The notes under the pieces are model-generated. The model ran no database searches. It was not told where the DNA came from and was given only the letters and a program-made list of their open reading frames with translations. Of a DNA stretch of 64,000 nt, positions 35,345 to 43,144 are shown one piece after another. The stretch spans positions 186,001 through 250,000 of the forward strand of contig NZ_JACYOX010000002.1 in assembly GCF_015352955.1 (NCBI RefSeq), in the 5' to 3' direction. Both the position numbers and the translations under genes were made by a program. Position 1 is the first letter of the stretch; each line of letters begins with the position of its first letter. Source of the stretch: Noviherbaspirillum soli (lineage in GTDB: Bacteria; Pseudomonadota; Gammaproteobacteria; Burkholderiales; Burkholderiaceae_D).

Positions 35345-36159
35345 TGACTGACAGATACGCCGTGATCGGCAACCCGATCGCCCACAGCAAGTCGCCCGAG
35401 ATCCATGCGCGCTTTGCGCAGCAGACCGGCGAGGACATCCGCTACGAGCGGCTGCTGGCGCCGCTGGAAGGCTTCGCGCAGACCGTGGCCGACTTCATGC
35501 AGGCCGGCGGGCTGGGCGCCAACGTCACCGTGCCCTTCAAGCTGGAAGCCTATGCGCTGGCCACCGAGCTGAGCGTGCGGGCGCAGGCCGCCGGCGCGGT
35601 CAACACGCTGCGCTTTTCCGGCGACGTGATCTACGGCGACAACACCGATGGCGTCGGCCTGGTGACCGACATCGTCCGCAATGCCGGCGTGGCGTTGCAG
35701 GGCAGGCGCCTGCTGCTGCTGGGTGCCGGCGGCGCCGCCCGCGGCGTGCTGCTGCCGCTTCTGGACCAGCAGCCGACGGAAATCGTGATAGCCAACCGCA
35801 CGCCGGAGAAGGCGCACCTGCTGGTGCAGGAATTCTCGGCGCCGCATGGCGTGCTGCGGGCCAGCGCCTTCGATGCGCTCGACGGCATGTTCGACGTGGT
35901 CATCAATGCCACCTCGGCCAGCCTGGAACAGGCGCTGCCGCCGGTGCCCGCTGCCTGCTTCGGCGGGGCCACGCTGGCCTACGACATGATGTATGGCCGT
36001 GACGCCACGCCGTTCATGCGCCTGGCCGCCAGCCATGGCGCCACCGCGCGCGATGGCCTGGGCATGCTGGTCGAGCAGGCCGCCGAATCCTTCTTTGTCT
36101 GGCGCGGCGTGCGGCCCGACACCGCGCCGGTGCACCAGGCGCTGCGCGCGCTGCTGTAG
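35344..36159 (+). CDS. aroE: Shikimate dehydrogenase
   Basis: This NADP-dependent enzyme reduces 3-dehydroshikimate to shikimate. The 271-residue protein has NPIAHSKSP (10-18, shikimate binding), NVTVPFK with catalytic Lys66, GDNTDGVGL with catalytic Asp102, and the dinucleotide loop [10 protein letters not shown] (125-134) followed by ANRTPEKA, whose Arg-Thr favours NADP. The C-terminal YDMMYG and QAAESFF motifs are also present. Its start overlaps the TonB-like stop and its end lies 3 bases before mtgA. It works with aroQ (28003) in aromatic amino acid synthesis. Confidence 0.97.
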   Translation: MTDRYAVIGNPIAHSKSPEIHARFAQQTGEDIRYERLLAPLEGFAQTVADFMQAGGLGANVTVPFKLEAYALATELSVRAQAAGAVNTLRFSGDVIYGDNTDGVGLVTDIVRNAGVALQGRRLLLLGAGGAARGVLLPLLDQQPTEIVIANRTPEKAHLLVQEFSAPHGVLRASAFDALDGMFDVVINATSASLEQALPPVPAACFGGATLAYDMMYGRDATPFMRLAASHGATARDGLGMLVEQAAESFFVWRGVRPDTAPVHQALRALL

Positions 36160-36162
36160 TTC

Positions 36163-36852
36163 ATGCTGCGAAAGGTGCTGTTCTGGCTGGTGCTGCTCCC
36201 AGTGGTCCTGGTGCTGGCGCTGCAGCTGTATTTTTTCGCGCAGATCTGGTGGTGGGTGGAACACAATCCGTCATCCACCAGCTTCATGCGCCAGCAGCTG
36301 GCGGCGCTGCAGCAAAAGAACCCGAACGCCAGGCTGCAGTTCCAGTGGGTGGACTATGAGCGCATCTCGGGCAACCTGAAGCGCGCCATCATCGCCTCCG
36401 AGGATGCCAACTTCTCCGGCCATGAAGGCATAGACTGGGACGCGCTGCAGAAGGCTTATGAAAAGAACAGCAAGCGCGGCAAGGTCGTCCTGGGCGGTTC
36501 CACCATCACCCAGCAGCTCGCCAAGAACCTGTTCCTGTCCGGCGAACGCAGCTATCTGCGCAAGGGCCAGGAAGTGGTGATTGCCTACATGATCGAATAC
36601 TGGATGGACAAGGAACGCATCTTCGAGATCTATCTGAACGTGGTGGAGTGGGGCAATGGCGTGTTCGGCGCCGAAGCCGCCTCGCGGCATTATTACGGCA
36701 CATCGGCGGCCAGGCTGTCGGCCAGCCAGGCCGCGCGACTGGCGGTGATGCTGCCCAACCCGCGCTACTACGACCTGCACCGCGATTCGAGCTATCTGGC
36801 GCGCCGTACCGGCCTGATCCTGCGCCGCATGGGTTCGGCCGAACTGCCCTGA
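36163..36852 (+). CDS. mtgA: Monofunctional biosynthetic peptidoglycan transglycosylase
   Basis: This membrane enzyme polymerises lipid II glycan strands. The 229-residue protein has one N-terminal membrane helix (about 5-30) and a GT51 domain with all five motifs: [17 protein letters not shown] (catalytic Glu80), [43 protein letters not shown] and [14 protein letters not shown]. No transpeptidase domain follows. It begins 3 bases after aroE. The aroE-mtgA link is common in betaproteobacteria. Confidence 0.96.
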   Translation: MLRKVLFWLVLLPVVLVLALQLYFFAQIWWWVEHNPSSTSFMRQQLAALQQKNPNARLQFQWVDYERISGNLKRAIIASEDANFSGHEGIDWDALQKAYEKNSKRGKVVLGGSTITQQLAKNLFLSGERSYLRKGQEVVIAYMIEYWMDKERIFEIYLNVVEWGNGVFGAEAASRHYYGTSAARLSASQAARLAVMLPNPRYYDLHRDSSYLARRTGLILRRMGSAELP

Positions 36853-37180
36853 AAGCCGCATCTGACGCTGCATGCAACAGGCCTTGCGCGGGTCTGCATA
36901 GGCTTCCGGTTATGACTTGCCTAGGCATGGCCTTGTCAGTACACTTGCGCTGTTTTTGTTCCTGGAGACCCGACTTGGGTAGTCCTTATTCAGACATGCG
37001 GCCATCTTTGCATGGCCGGTTGGCGAGATAGCGCGCTGCATTCCCCAGTCGCCTCTCGCCAGTTTTGGTGGGCGGGCGCATCCAAAAGGCCGTATCGGCC
37101 GCGTTCCCTGATTTGTTATACACCCCTGGCGCATGCCGGGGGGCGCTGCGCTTGCGCGAGCGCTGCGGGCGGGAGGTCAG
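36853..37180. other. Intergenic region and structured leader before corA
   Basis: These 328 bases hold no gene I can support. Two consecutive stem-loops stand out: CGGCCAT (36999-37005) with ATGGCCG (37012-37018), and TGGCGAGA (37021-37028) with TCTCGCCA (37054-37061), the second followed by GTTTT. A GCGCTGCGC/GCGAGCGC hairpin lies just before the corA ribosome-binding site (37143-37165). They could be the mtgA terminator plus a corA leader. Confidence 0.45.
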
Positions 37181-38146
37181 ATGATCAATGTATTTGTGCT
37201 GCAAAACGGCCGGCTGAACCAGGTCAATATCAACAGCCGCGACGACCTGGTGCAGGCCGTGCCGGTCTGGGTGGACCTGACCGACCCCAATGATGAAGAG
37301 CGCAACTGGGTCCGCAGCATCTATGGCGTGACGCTGCCGGGCGAGGATGAGGTCAAGGACATCGAGGCATCGGCCCGCTATTACGAAGCCGAGAATGGCG
37401 ACCTGCACCTGCGCACCGACTTCCTGCTGGAGGACGACGACGGCCCGGCGCGGGTGGTGACGGTGGCGTTCATCCTGGCGCGCAACATGCTGTTCTCGGT
37501 GCATACCGACGACCTGCCGGTGTTTCGCCTGGTGCGCATGCGCGCCCGCTCCCGGCCCGGCTCGATCGACGACTACAAGGATGTGCTGCTGGACCTGTAC
37601 GCCACCGATGCCGAGTACTCGGCCGACGCGCTGGAAGGCATCTACCAGAGCCTGGAGGAAGTCAGCCGCAGCGTGCTGCAGAAGGACTTCACCGACCAGG
37701 ACGCGGCCGAGTCGCTCAACGCGATCGCCCAGGAAGAGGACTTGAACGGCCGCATCCGCCGCAACATGATGGACACCCGGCGCGCGGTCAGCTTCCTGAT
37801 GCGCGGCCGCCTGCTCAATGCCGACCAGTTCGAGGAAGCGCGCCAGATCCTGCGCGACATCGAATCGCTGGATGGCCACACCGCCTTCCTGTTTGACAAG
37901 ATCAACTTCCTGATGGATGCCACCGTCGGCTTCATCAACATCAACCAGAACAAGATCATCAAGATCTTCTCGGTGGCATCGGTCGCCTTCCTGCCGCCGA
38001 CGCTGATCGCCAGCATTTACGGCATGAACTTCCGGCTGCTGCCGGAACTGAACTGGGATTTCGGTTATCCCTTTGCGCTGGTGCTGATGGTGGCAAGCGC
38101 GATCACGCCGTTCTGGTATTTCAGGAAGCGGGGATGGCTGAAGTAA
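37181..38146 (+). CDS. corA: CorA-type magnesium/divalent cation channel
   Basis: ATG at 37181 follows GGGAGG; an upstream in-frame start at 37133 lies in a hairpin region and is rejected. The 321-residue protein has the large acidic cytoplasmic N-terminal domain, a long helix region (about 150-255), and two C-terminal membrane helices with the signature YGMNF (Gly281-Met282-Asn283) at the end of the first. The tail is basic (FRKRGWLK), the family pattern. It transports Mg2+, with Co2+ and Ni2+ as alternatives. A terminator-like hairpin follows. Confidence 0.95.
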   Translation: MINVFVLQNGRLNQVNINSRDDLVQAVPVWVDLTDPNDEERNWVRSIYGVTLPGEDEVKDIEASARYYEAENGDLHLRTDFLLEDDDGPARVVTVAFILARNMLFSVHTDDLPVFRLVRMRARSRPGSIDDYKDVLLDLYATDAEYSADALEGIYQSLEEVSRSVLQKDFTDQDAAESLNAIAQEEDLNGRIRRNMMDTRRAVSFLMRGRLLNADQFEEARQILRDIESLDGHTAFLFDKINFLMDATVGFININQNKIIKIFSVASVAFLPPTLIASIYGMNFRLLPELNWDFGYPFALVLMVASAITPFWYFRKRGWLK

Positions 38147-38164
38147 GGCGGTAAGGTCGTTCCC

Positions 38165-38191
38165 GCCGCGACCGGTTGGCCGCGGCGTTTC
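38165..38191 (+). terminator. Probable intrinsic terminator of corA
   Basis: CGCCGCG (38165-38171) pairs with CGCGGCG (38182-38188), with additional pairing in the ACCGGTT loop, followed by TTTCC. It ends about 45 bases after the corA stop. The T-run is short. Confidence 0.6.
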
Positions 38192-38428
38192 CTCGTTCAT
38201 GAAGCAGCCGGACATGCAGTCTCGAACCTTGTGGAAGATAAGACGGCCAGGTCGTTGACTGTCTCCGCAATGCGGGACGCTCACTGATGATGCGCCGGCA
38301 TGAACATTCATGTCCGGCATTGCCCGGCGCGCATGCGCGAGCCAACTATCGGGCGCCGCACTGCGGGGGCTACTTCCGCATCGATCGCAATTTCCTTTTC
38401 CGCCTGTGCGGTAGCTAAGCTCCGCCTG

Positions 38429-38461
38429 TTCCAATCCCGTTCCAATCCCGTTCCCATCCCA
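38429..38461. repeat. Three 11-bp tandem repeats
   Basis: TTCCAATCCCG occurs twice in tandem (38429-38439, 38440-38450), followed by a degenerate third copy TTCCCATCCCA (38451-38461). No role is evident. Confidence 0.75.
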
Positions 38462-38621
38462 AGTCCATCCATTCATCGGCTTCCGTTTTCCAGCGCGTCC
38501 CCGCAGCCACGCCGTCGCATCTCCACGGTATGCCGTACCACGTCCCGCATCGCTTCGGTTAGACGGCCAGCCCAGCGTCCACAGGCATACGTTGATGCAT
38601 TTTTGCAATGTTAAAAAAGGT

Positions 38622-38649
38622 TTGACACGGGCTTCACAGTCTATATACT
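38622..38649 (+). promoter_or_regulatory. Sigma-70 promoter of the copG-depolymerase operon
   Basis: TTGACA (38622-38627) and TATACT (38644-38649) are separated by 16 bases, a near-consensus promoter. Transcription would start near 38656, inside the operator array, leaving a leader of about 74 bases to the ATG at 38730. Confidence 0.85.
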
Positions 38650-38692
38650 CCATTTGGATGGTATATGGATTCCATTTAGATTCCATTTAGAT
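38649..38692. promoter_or_regulatory. Array of 11-bp operator repeats
   Basis: TCCATTTRGAT occurs at 38649-38659, 38671-38681 and 38682-38692. The 11 bases between the first two (38660-38670) match the unit at 7 of 11 positions. Four units are thus phased at 11 bp, about one helical turn, beginning at the last base of the -10 element. This suits cooperative binding of ribbon-helix-helix dimers and repression of the promoter. Confidence 0.7.
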
Positions 38693-38729
38693 GCCGCGCA
38701 GATCCCAAGCAATGGAGGAGCCAACTTAA

Positions 38730-39155
38730 ATGACACAGCCGACCGTACAGCCATCCCTGCCAGTCAAGGCGAACGACACCGAAAAGGTGACCATCAACCT
38801 GGGCCTGGTGGATCTCGGCCAGATCGACCTGCTGGTCCAGGAAGGCTTTTATTCCAACCGCACCGACCTGATACGCACGGCCATACGCAACCAACTGGTC
38901 GCCCATGCCGACGTGATACGCCAGACCGTCACGCGCAAGAGCCTGGTGCTGGGTCTTCAGCATTTTTCCCGCGCCGACCTGGAAGCCCTGCAGGCCGCCG
39001 GTCAGACGCTGCGCATCCAGGTGCTGGGTTTGGCCACGATAGCGCACGACGTGACGCCGGAACTGGCGCTGGCCACCATCACCGACATTTCCGTACTGGG
39101 CGCGCTGCATGCCAGCCCAGCCGTCAAGGCCGCATTGGCCGGGCGGATACATTAA
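38730..39155 (+). CDS. CopG-type ribbon-helix-helix transcriptional regulator
   Basis: This 141-residue protein has a ribbon-helix-helix domain: VTINLGLVDLGQIDLLVQEGFYSNRTDLIRTAIRNQL (about 20-56), with the beta strand KVTINL and the characteristic G-F-Y-S-N-R-T-D turn. The long C-terminal part (60-141) has strands RIQVLGLATIAHDV and DISVLGALHASPAVKAAL, resembling a ligand or oligomerisation domain. A GGAGGA site precedes the start. The repeated 11-bp sites on its promoter suggest autorepression. The PHB-depolymerase-like gene follows after 21 bases, a pairing often seen in Proteobacteria, so control of polyester metabolism is likely. Confidence 0.85.
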   Translation: MTQPTVQPSLPVKANDTEKVTINLGLVDLGQIDLLVQEGFYSNRTDLIRTAIRNQLVAHADVIRQTVTRKSLVLGLQHFSRADLEALQAAGQTLRIQVLGLATIAHDVTPELALATITDISVLGALHASPAVKAALAGRIH

Positions 39156-39176
39156 ACGAACTCAGGAAAGCACCAC

Positions 39177-40340
39177 ATGAACATCAACCAGCAATTTCTG
39201 GCGCAAATGCAGGAAGCCGCGCAGCTGCTGCAAACGGAAGGCCCGATGGCCGCCACCGCCGCCATCCAGCGCGCGCTCAACGGCGGCGCGACGCCTGCCG
39301 CACCGTCTGCCACGCCATCGGGGCAGGGACAGCCCGAGGTCCTGATCGACATCAATCCGGTCAGCGCCGCCGGAGAGCCGCCCCAGCCGCCGCGCGCCGG
39401 GTTCTCGGGCCTGGCGCAGCGGCTGCGCGCAAGGATGGCCAATGCAGGAGTGCAGGATGTGCAGGACGTGCAGCCGGGGGGCGGCGAGGGGCAGGGTCCG
39501 CTCAAGGGCAAGTTCCTGAATCTGACTGCCAGCACGCCGGCAGGCAGCCGCACCTACAAGCTGTACATACCGACGAGCTATGCGCCGGGCGGCGCACTGG
39601 TGGTCATGCTGCACGGCTGCAAGCAGCATCCGGACGACTTCGCCGCCGGCACCGGCATGAATGCGCTGGCGGAGGAGCATGGCTGCCTGGTCGCCTACCC
39701 GGCGCAGTCGAAGAATGCAAACGGCTCCAATTGCTGGAACTGGTTCCAGGCCGGCGACCAGCGGCGCGAGCGCGGCGAGCCGGCCATCATCGCCGCCATT
39801 GCCCGCGACATCCTGCGCAACCACCAGGCCGATCCGGCGCGGGTCTATGTCGCCGGGCTATCGGCTGGCGGCGCCATGGCGGCCATCCTGGCAACCGAAT
39901 ATCCCGACCTGTTCGCAGCCGCCGGCATCCATTCCGGATTGCCGACCGGCGCGGCGCACGATGTGCCTTCAGCCTTCGCTGCGATGAAGAACGGTACCGT
40001 GAAGTCGGCACGCGCCGCCGGCATTCCGCTGATCGTGTTCCATGGCGACGCCGACAAGACCGTCCATCCGCGCAACGGCCAGGCCGTGCTGGCGCAACGC
40101 ACCGCAGGGCGTGCCAGCGGTGCTTCCGTAGAGAAGGGCAAGGCGACGAACGGGCGCGGCTATACCAGGGCAATACACCGCGACAGCACGGGCAAGCTGC
40201 TGGCCGAGCACTGGACAGTCCATGGCAGCGGCCATGCCTGGTCAGGCGGCAGCCGGCGCGGCTCCTACACCGATCCGCAGGGGCCGGATGCATCGCGCGA
40301 AATGCTGCGCTTTTTCCTGGAGCACCGCAGGAACGCCTGA
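39177..40340 (+). CDS. PHB depolymerase-family esterase
   Basis: This 387-residue protein has an N-terminal low-complexity region (1-110) without a clear signal peptide, then an esterase/PHB-depolymerase domain: LVVMLHGCKQHPDDFAAGTGMN (142-163; the LHGC oxyanion motif), GLSAGGAMA (227-235; nucleophile Ser229), VFHGDADKTVHP (acid Asp near residue 285), and HGSGHAWSGG with the catalytic His. The absence of an obvious signal peptide suggests an intracellular action on short-chain polyhydroxyalkanoate or on another polyester, but secretion by another route cannot be excluded. It is co-transcribed with the CopG regulator and ends before an intrinsic terminator. Confidence 0.87.
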   Translation: MNINQQFLAQMQEAAQLLQTEGPMAATAAIQRALNGGATPAAPSATPSGQGQPEVLIDINPVSAAGEPPQPPRAGFSGLAQRLRARMANAGVQDVQDVQPGGGEGQGPLKGKFLNLTASTPAGSRTYKLYIPTSYAPGGALVVMLHGCKQHPDDFAAGTGMNALAEEHGCLVAYPAQSKNANGSNCWNWFQAGDQRRERGEPAIIAAIARDILRNHQADPARVYVAGLSAGGAMAAILATEYPDLFAAAGIHSGLPTGAAHDVPSAFAAMKNGTVKSARAAGIPLIVFHGDADKTVHPRNGQAVLAQRTAGRASGASVEKGKATNGRGYTRAIHRDSTGKLLAEHWTVHGSGHAWSGGSRRGSYTDPQGPDASREMLRFFLEHRRNA

Positions 40341-40397
40341 GGGCAATCCATTGCGGCAGTGGCTCGCAGAGGAGTGACTCAAGGCACAGAGTGCGTA

Positions 40398-40440
40398 TCA
40401 GCCGGGCAGCAAAGCCCACGTGTGGCAGCCGGCTGATTTT
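40398..40440 (+). terminator. Intrinsic terminator of the copG-depolymerase operon
   Basis: TCAGCCGG (40398-40405) pairs with CCGGCTGA (40429-40436), followed by TTTT and a pyrimidine tract. It lies 58 bases after the esterase stop. Confidence 0.75.
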
Positions 40441-40520
40441 CCTCCAACGCGAGCGCCTGTTGCATCACATGCCGATCGCTGCCTTAATGAGCACTCTTTA
40501 AAACCAGAGGAGACACAACA

Positions 40521-41606
40521 ATGCACGATGCACCGCCCATCATCCGCAATGTCGTGGCGCGTGCCGTGGTCGCGCCGATCGGCCGCCCGGTGCGCACCGC
40601 CATGGGCACGATACCCGCTGCGCCGCTGGTGCTGCTGGACGTGCATACCGAGCAGGGCGTCACAGGAAACGCCTATCTGTTTGGCTACACCCCGCTTACG
40701 CTGGTTCCTCTTGTGAAGCTGGCTGAAAGCCTGGGCGAGCTGCTGAAAGGCAAACAGGTCGTTCCTTTCGAAAGAATGAAGGAACTCGACCTGCAATTCC
40801 GGCTGCTGGGAACACAGGGCCTGCTTGGCATGGTGCTGTCCGGCCTGGACATGGCTTTCTGGGACATCCTGGGCAAGGCAGCGGGCAAGCCGGTCGTCTC
40901 GCTGCTGGGCGGCGAGCCAAGGCCGATACGGGCCTATGACAGCTATGGATTCGTCGACCCGGTTGCCGACGCCGCACAGATACAGCGCTCCCTGGACCAG
41001 GGCTTCCGCGGCATCAAGATCAAGGTGGGCGCCGAGACGCTGGCGCAGGATATCGCCTCCGTCGCCGCGGTGCGGCAAATGATCGGACCCGACATTGCCC
41101 TGATGCTCGACTTCAACCAGAGCCTCGGTCCGATGGAAGCCTGCCATCGCATCGCAAGACTTGCCGAGTTCGATCCCTACTGGATTGAAGAGCCGGTGTC
41201 GGCGCAGGATCTGCAAGGACATGCCAGGGTAAAGGCATCGGCCAGCGTGCCGATCCAGACCGGTGAAAACTGGTGGTTCCCCCGTGACATGCAACGCGCC
41301 ATCAGCGCCGGCGCCTCCGACTTCGTGATGGTGGACATGATGAAGATCGGTGGCATCACCGGCTGGATGGCCGCCGCCGCGCAGGCGGATGCCGCATCCC
41401 TGCCGCTTTCAAGCCATATCTTCGTCGAAGCCAGCTCCCATACGCTGCCGGTGACGCCCACCTGCGACTGGCTGGAATACCTTGATTTTGCCGGGGCGAT
41501 CCTGGAAAGGCCTTATCAGGTAACGAACGGCACCGTCTGCGCGAGGGGAGACGGACTTGGCCTCGCCTGGAATGAGGATGCGGTTTCCCGTTATGCAGTG
41601 CAATGA
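40521..41606 (+). CDS. Mandelate racemase-like enolase-superfamily enzyme
   Basis: An AGAGGAGA site precedes the ATG at 40521. The 361-residue protein has every catalytic residue of mandelate racemase at a constant offset of two: Lys166 and Lys168 (KIKVG), Asp197 and Asn199 (LDFNQS), Glu223 (WIEEP), Glu249 (TGEN), Asp272 (VDMMKIGG), His299 (SSHIF) and Glu319 (WLEYLDF). The loop PVRTAMGTIPAAPLVLLD near the N-terminus and YLFGYTP also match the Pseudomonas putida enzyme. A Lys-His base pair implies two-sided proton exchange, so racemisation of mandelate or a similar alpha-hydroxy acid is the leading inference. No mandelate pathway genes are adjacent. Confidence 0.87.
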   Translation: MHDAPPIIRNVVARAVVAPIGRPVRTAMGTIPAAPLVLLDVHTEQGVTGNAYLFGYTPLTLVPLVKLAESLGELLKGKQVVPFERMKELDLQFRLLGTQGLLGMVLSGLDMAFWDILGKAAGKPVVSLLGGEPRPIRAYDSYGFVDPVADAAQIQRSLDQGFRGIKIKVGAETLAQDIASVAAVRQMIGPDIALMLDFNQSLGPMEACHRIARLAEFDPYWIEEPVSAQDLQGHARVKASASVPIQTGENWWFPRDMQRAISAGASDFVMVDMMKIGGITGWMAAAAQADAASLPLSSHIFVEASSHTLPVTPTCDWLEYLDFAGAILERPYQVTNGTVCARGDGLGLAWNEDAVSRYAVQ

Positions 41607-41912
41607 GCCACGCTGGAAAACCACTGGACTTGCCGGTGCTGCAAACTGCACAGCCCGGCGGGAAAAGCCGGATCAACCGCTCTTGCTGCATCTAATACCA
41701 AACCCAAGCCATAACGTCCGATGAAACCGCATCTTGTTCCGCCTGGCTGCGCTGGGATCGTCGTCAATAGCTCGGCTGTTGACTCCCCACTCGTCTTGCC
41801 AGACGAAAAAATCCATCGGTTTCGTCCGGGACGTTATGGATTGGGATTGGTATGACTGATTACCTTCAGCGCAAAGTCAGGGCAACCTGGAATGGCTGCC
41901 CGCGAACCGTCT
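41607..41912. other. Intergenic region carrying an inverted-repeat element
   Basis: This 306-base gap between the convergent racemase-like and pilC genes is mostly the 159-bp inverted-repeat element at 41695-41853. I see no gene in the remainder. Confidence 0.6.
41695..41853. mobile_element. MITE-like inverted-repeat element
   Basis: The left end (41695-41732) and the right end (41811-41853) are imperfect inverted repeats of about 38-43 bases, sharing ATACCAA, CCATAACGTCC and GAAACCG. The interior (about 78 bases) encodes nothing and contains a CGTCT/AGACG hairpin. No target duplication is obvious. This is a good candidate for a small non-autonomous element or an interspersed structural repeat. 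Confidence 0.6.
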
Positions 41913-43133
41913 TCAAACCACCGAACCCAGCTTGAAGATAGGCAGATACATCGCCACCACAAGGCCGCCGATCAGCACGCCCAGGATCACCATGATCAGC
42001 GGTTCCATCAGGCTGGACAGGGATTCCACTGCCTGGTCGACTTCATCCTCATAGAAATCGGCAACCTTGCCCAGCATCTGGTCCAGCGCGCCCGATTCCT
42101 CGCCGATGGCGACCATCTGCGTGACCATATTCGGAAACACGTCGGCATTCTGCATCGCAATCGTCAGGCTGGTGCCGGTGCTGACTTCGGTCTGTATCTT
42201 GCGGGTGGCATCCTGGTAGACAGCATTGCCGGACGCGCCGCCGACCGAGTCGAGCGATTCGACCAGCGGCACGCCGGCGGCGAACATCGTGGCCAGGGTG
42301 CGTGTCCAGCGCGCGATGGTGGCCTTGCGCACCACCGGACCGAAGATGGGCGCCTTCAGCAGCAGCGCATCCATCCTGCGCTGCATGGCAGGCGATCGGC
42401 GCCAGGCCTGAAAGAACAGGTAGAGGCTGCCGAACAGGCCGCCGAAGATGAAGTACCAGTTGGCCACGAAAAAGTCGGACATGGCCATGACCATCAGCGT
42501 CGGCGCCGGCAGGTCGGCGCCAAAGCTGGTGAATACTTCCTTGAAGGCAGGCACCACCCAGATCATGATCACGGCGGTGACGATGAAGGCCACCGCCAGG
42601 ATGGAGACGGGGTAGAACATCGCCGACTTGATCTTGCCCTTGATGGCCAGGGTTTTTTCCTTGTAGATCGCCAGCCTGGTCAGCAGGTCTTCCAGGATGC
42701 CGGCCTGTTCGCCGGCGGCAACCAGATTGCAGAACAGCGGATCGAAATAGAGCGGAAACTTGCGGAATGCCTGGTTCAGGCTGGTGCCGGTTTCCACATC
42801 GCCGCGAATGTCCTGAACCAGCTTGGACACTGAAGGATTGGAATGGCCCTTGGCGACGATGTCGAAGGACTGCAGCAGCGGCACGCCAGCCTTCATCATG
42901 GTCGCCAGCTGCCGGGTGAAGAGCGTGATGTCCTTTTCGGTTACCTTTCGGCCGCTGCGCAGCGTGCGCTTCTTGACCTTGTGCACCAGAATACCCTGGC
43001 GCCGCAGCGTGGCGCTGACCACGTTCTCGCCGCTGGCGCGCAGTTCGCCGCGTACCTGCTTGCCGCTGCGGTCGCGGCCTTCCCAGGCGTAGATCGATTC
43101 CTTGATGTTGTGAACGCTTGCGCCACTGGCCAT
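41913..43133 (-). CDS. pilC: Type IV pilus inner-membrane platform protein PilC
   Basis: This 406-residue protein has the duplicated T2SF domain: TRQLATMMKAGVPLLQSFDIV (about 73-93) and WTRTLATMFAAGVPLVESLDSVG (about 273-295), each followed by a hydrophobic helix, with three or four membrane segments in total (about 176-196, 222-242, 376-400). It connects the pilus ATPase PilB to pilin assembly. It follows pilB by 11 bases. The prepilin peptidase gene pilD, usually next in betaproteobacteria, is not here: the inverted-repeat element and a convergent gene occupy that place. Confidence 0.94.
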   Translation of the reverse strand: MASGASVHNIKESIYAWEGRDRSGKQVRGELRASGENVVSATLRRQGILVHKVKKRTLRSGRKVTEKDITLFTRQLATMMKAGVPLLQSFDIVAKGHSNPSVSKLVQDIRGDVETGTSLNQAFRKFPLYFDPLFCNLVAAGEQAGILEDLLTRLAIYKEKTLAIKGKIKSAMFYPVSILAVAFIVTAVIMIWVVPAFKEVFTSFGADLPAPTLMVMAMSDFFVANWYFIFGGLFGSLYLFFQAWRRSPAMQRRMDALLLKAPIFGPVVRKATIARWTRTLATMFAAGVPLVESLDSVGGASGNAVYQDATRKIQTEVSTGTSLTIAMQNADVFPNMVTQMVAIGEESGALDQMLGKVADFYEDEVDQAVESLSSLMEPLIMVILGVLIGGLVVAMYLPIFKLGSVV

Positions 43134-43144
43134 GGGATTTTCCT

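Larger units (their letters stand above)
38147..38729. other. Intergenic region with corA terminator, short repeats and copG promoter
   Basis: No protein gene is supported in these 580 bases. In order there are: the corA terminator hairpin (38165-38191), a CCGGCATGAA/TTCATGTCCGG hairpin near 38293-38315, three 11-bp tandem repeats (38429-38461), and the promoter and operator array of the CopG gene (38622-38692). Confidence 0.6.

Noticed and set aside
38622-38692. 11-bp repeats before copG considered as an iteron-type replication origin
   Set aside because: No Rep gene is nearby and the repeats overlap a promoter of a ribbon-helix-helix regulator, which explains them better.
41607-41912. A disrupted pilD remnant beside pilC
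   Set aside because: No translated frame in the gap resembles prepilin peptidase; only an inverted-repeat element is seen.
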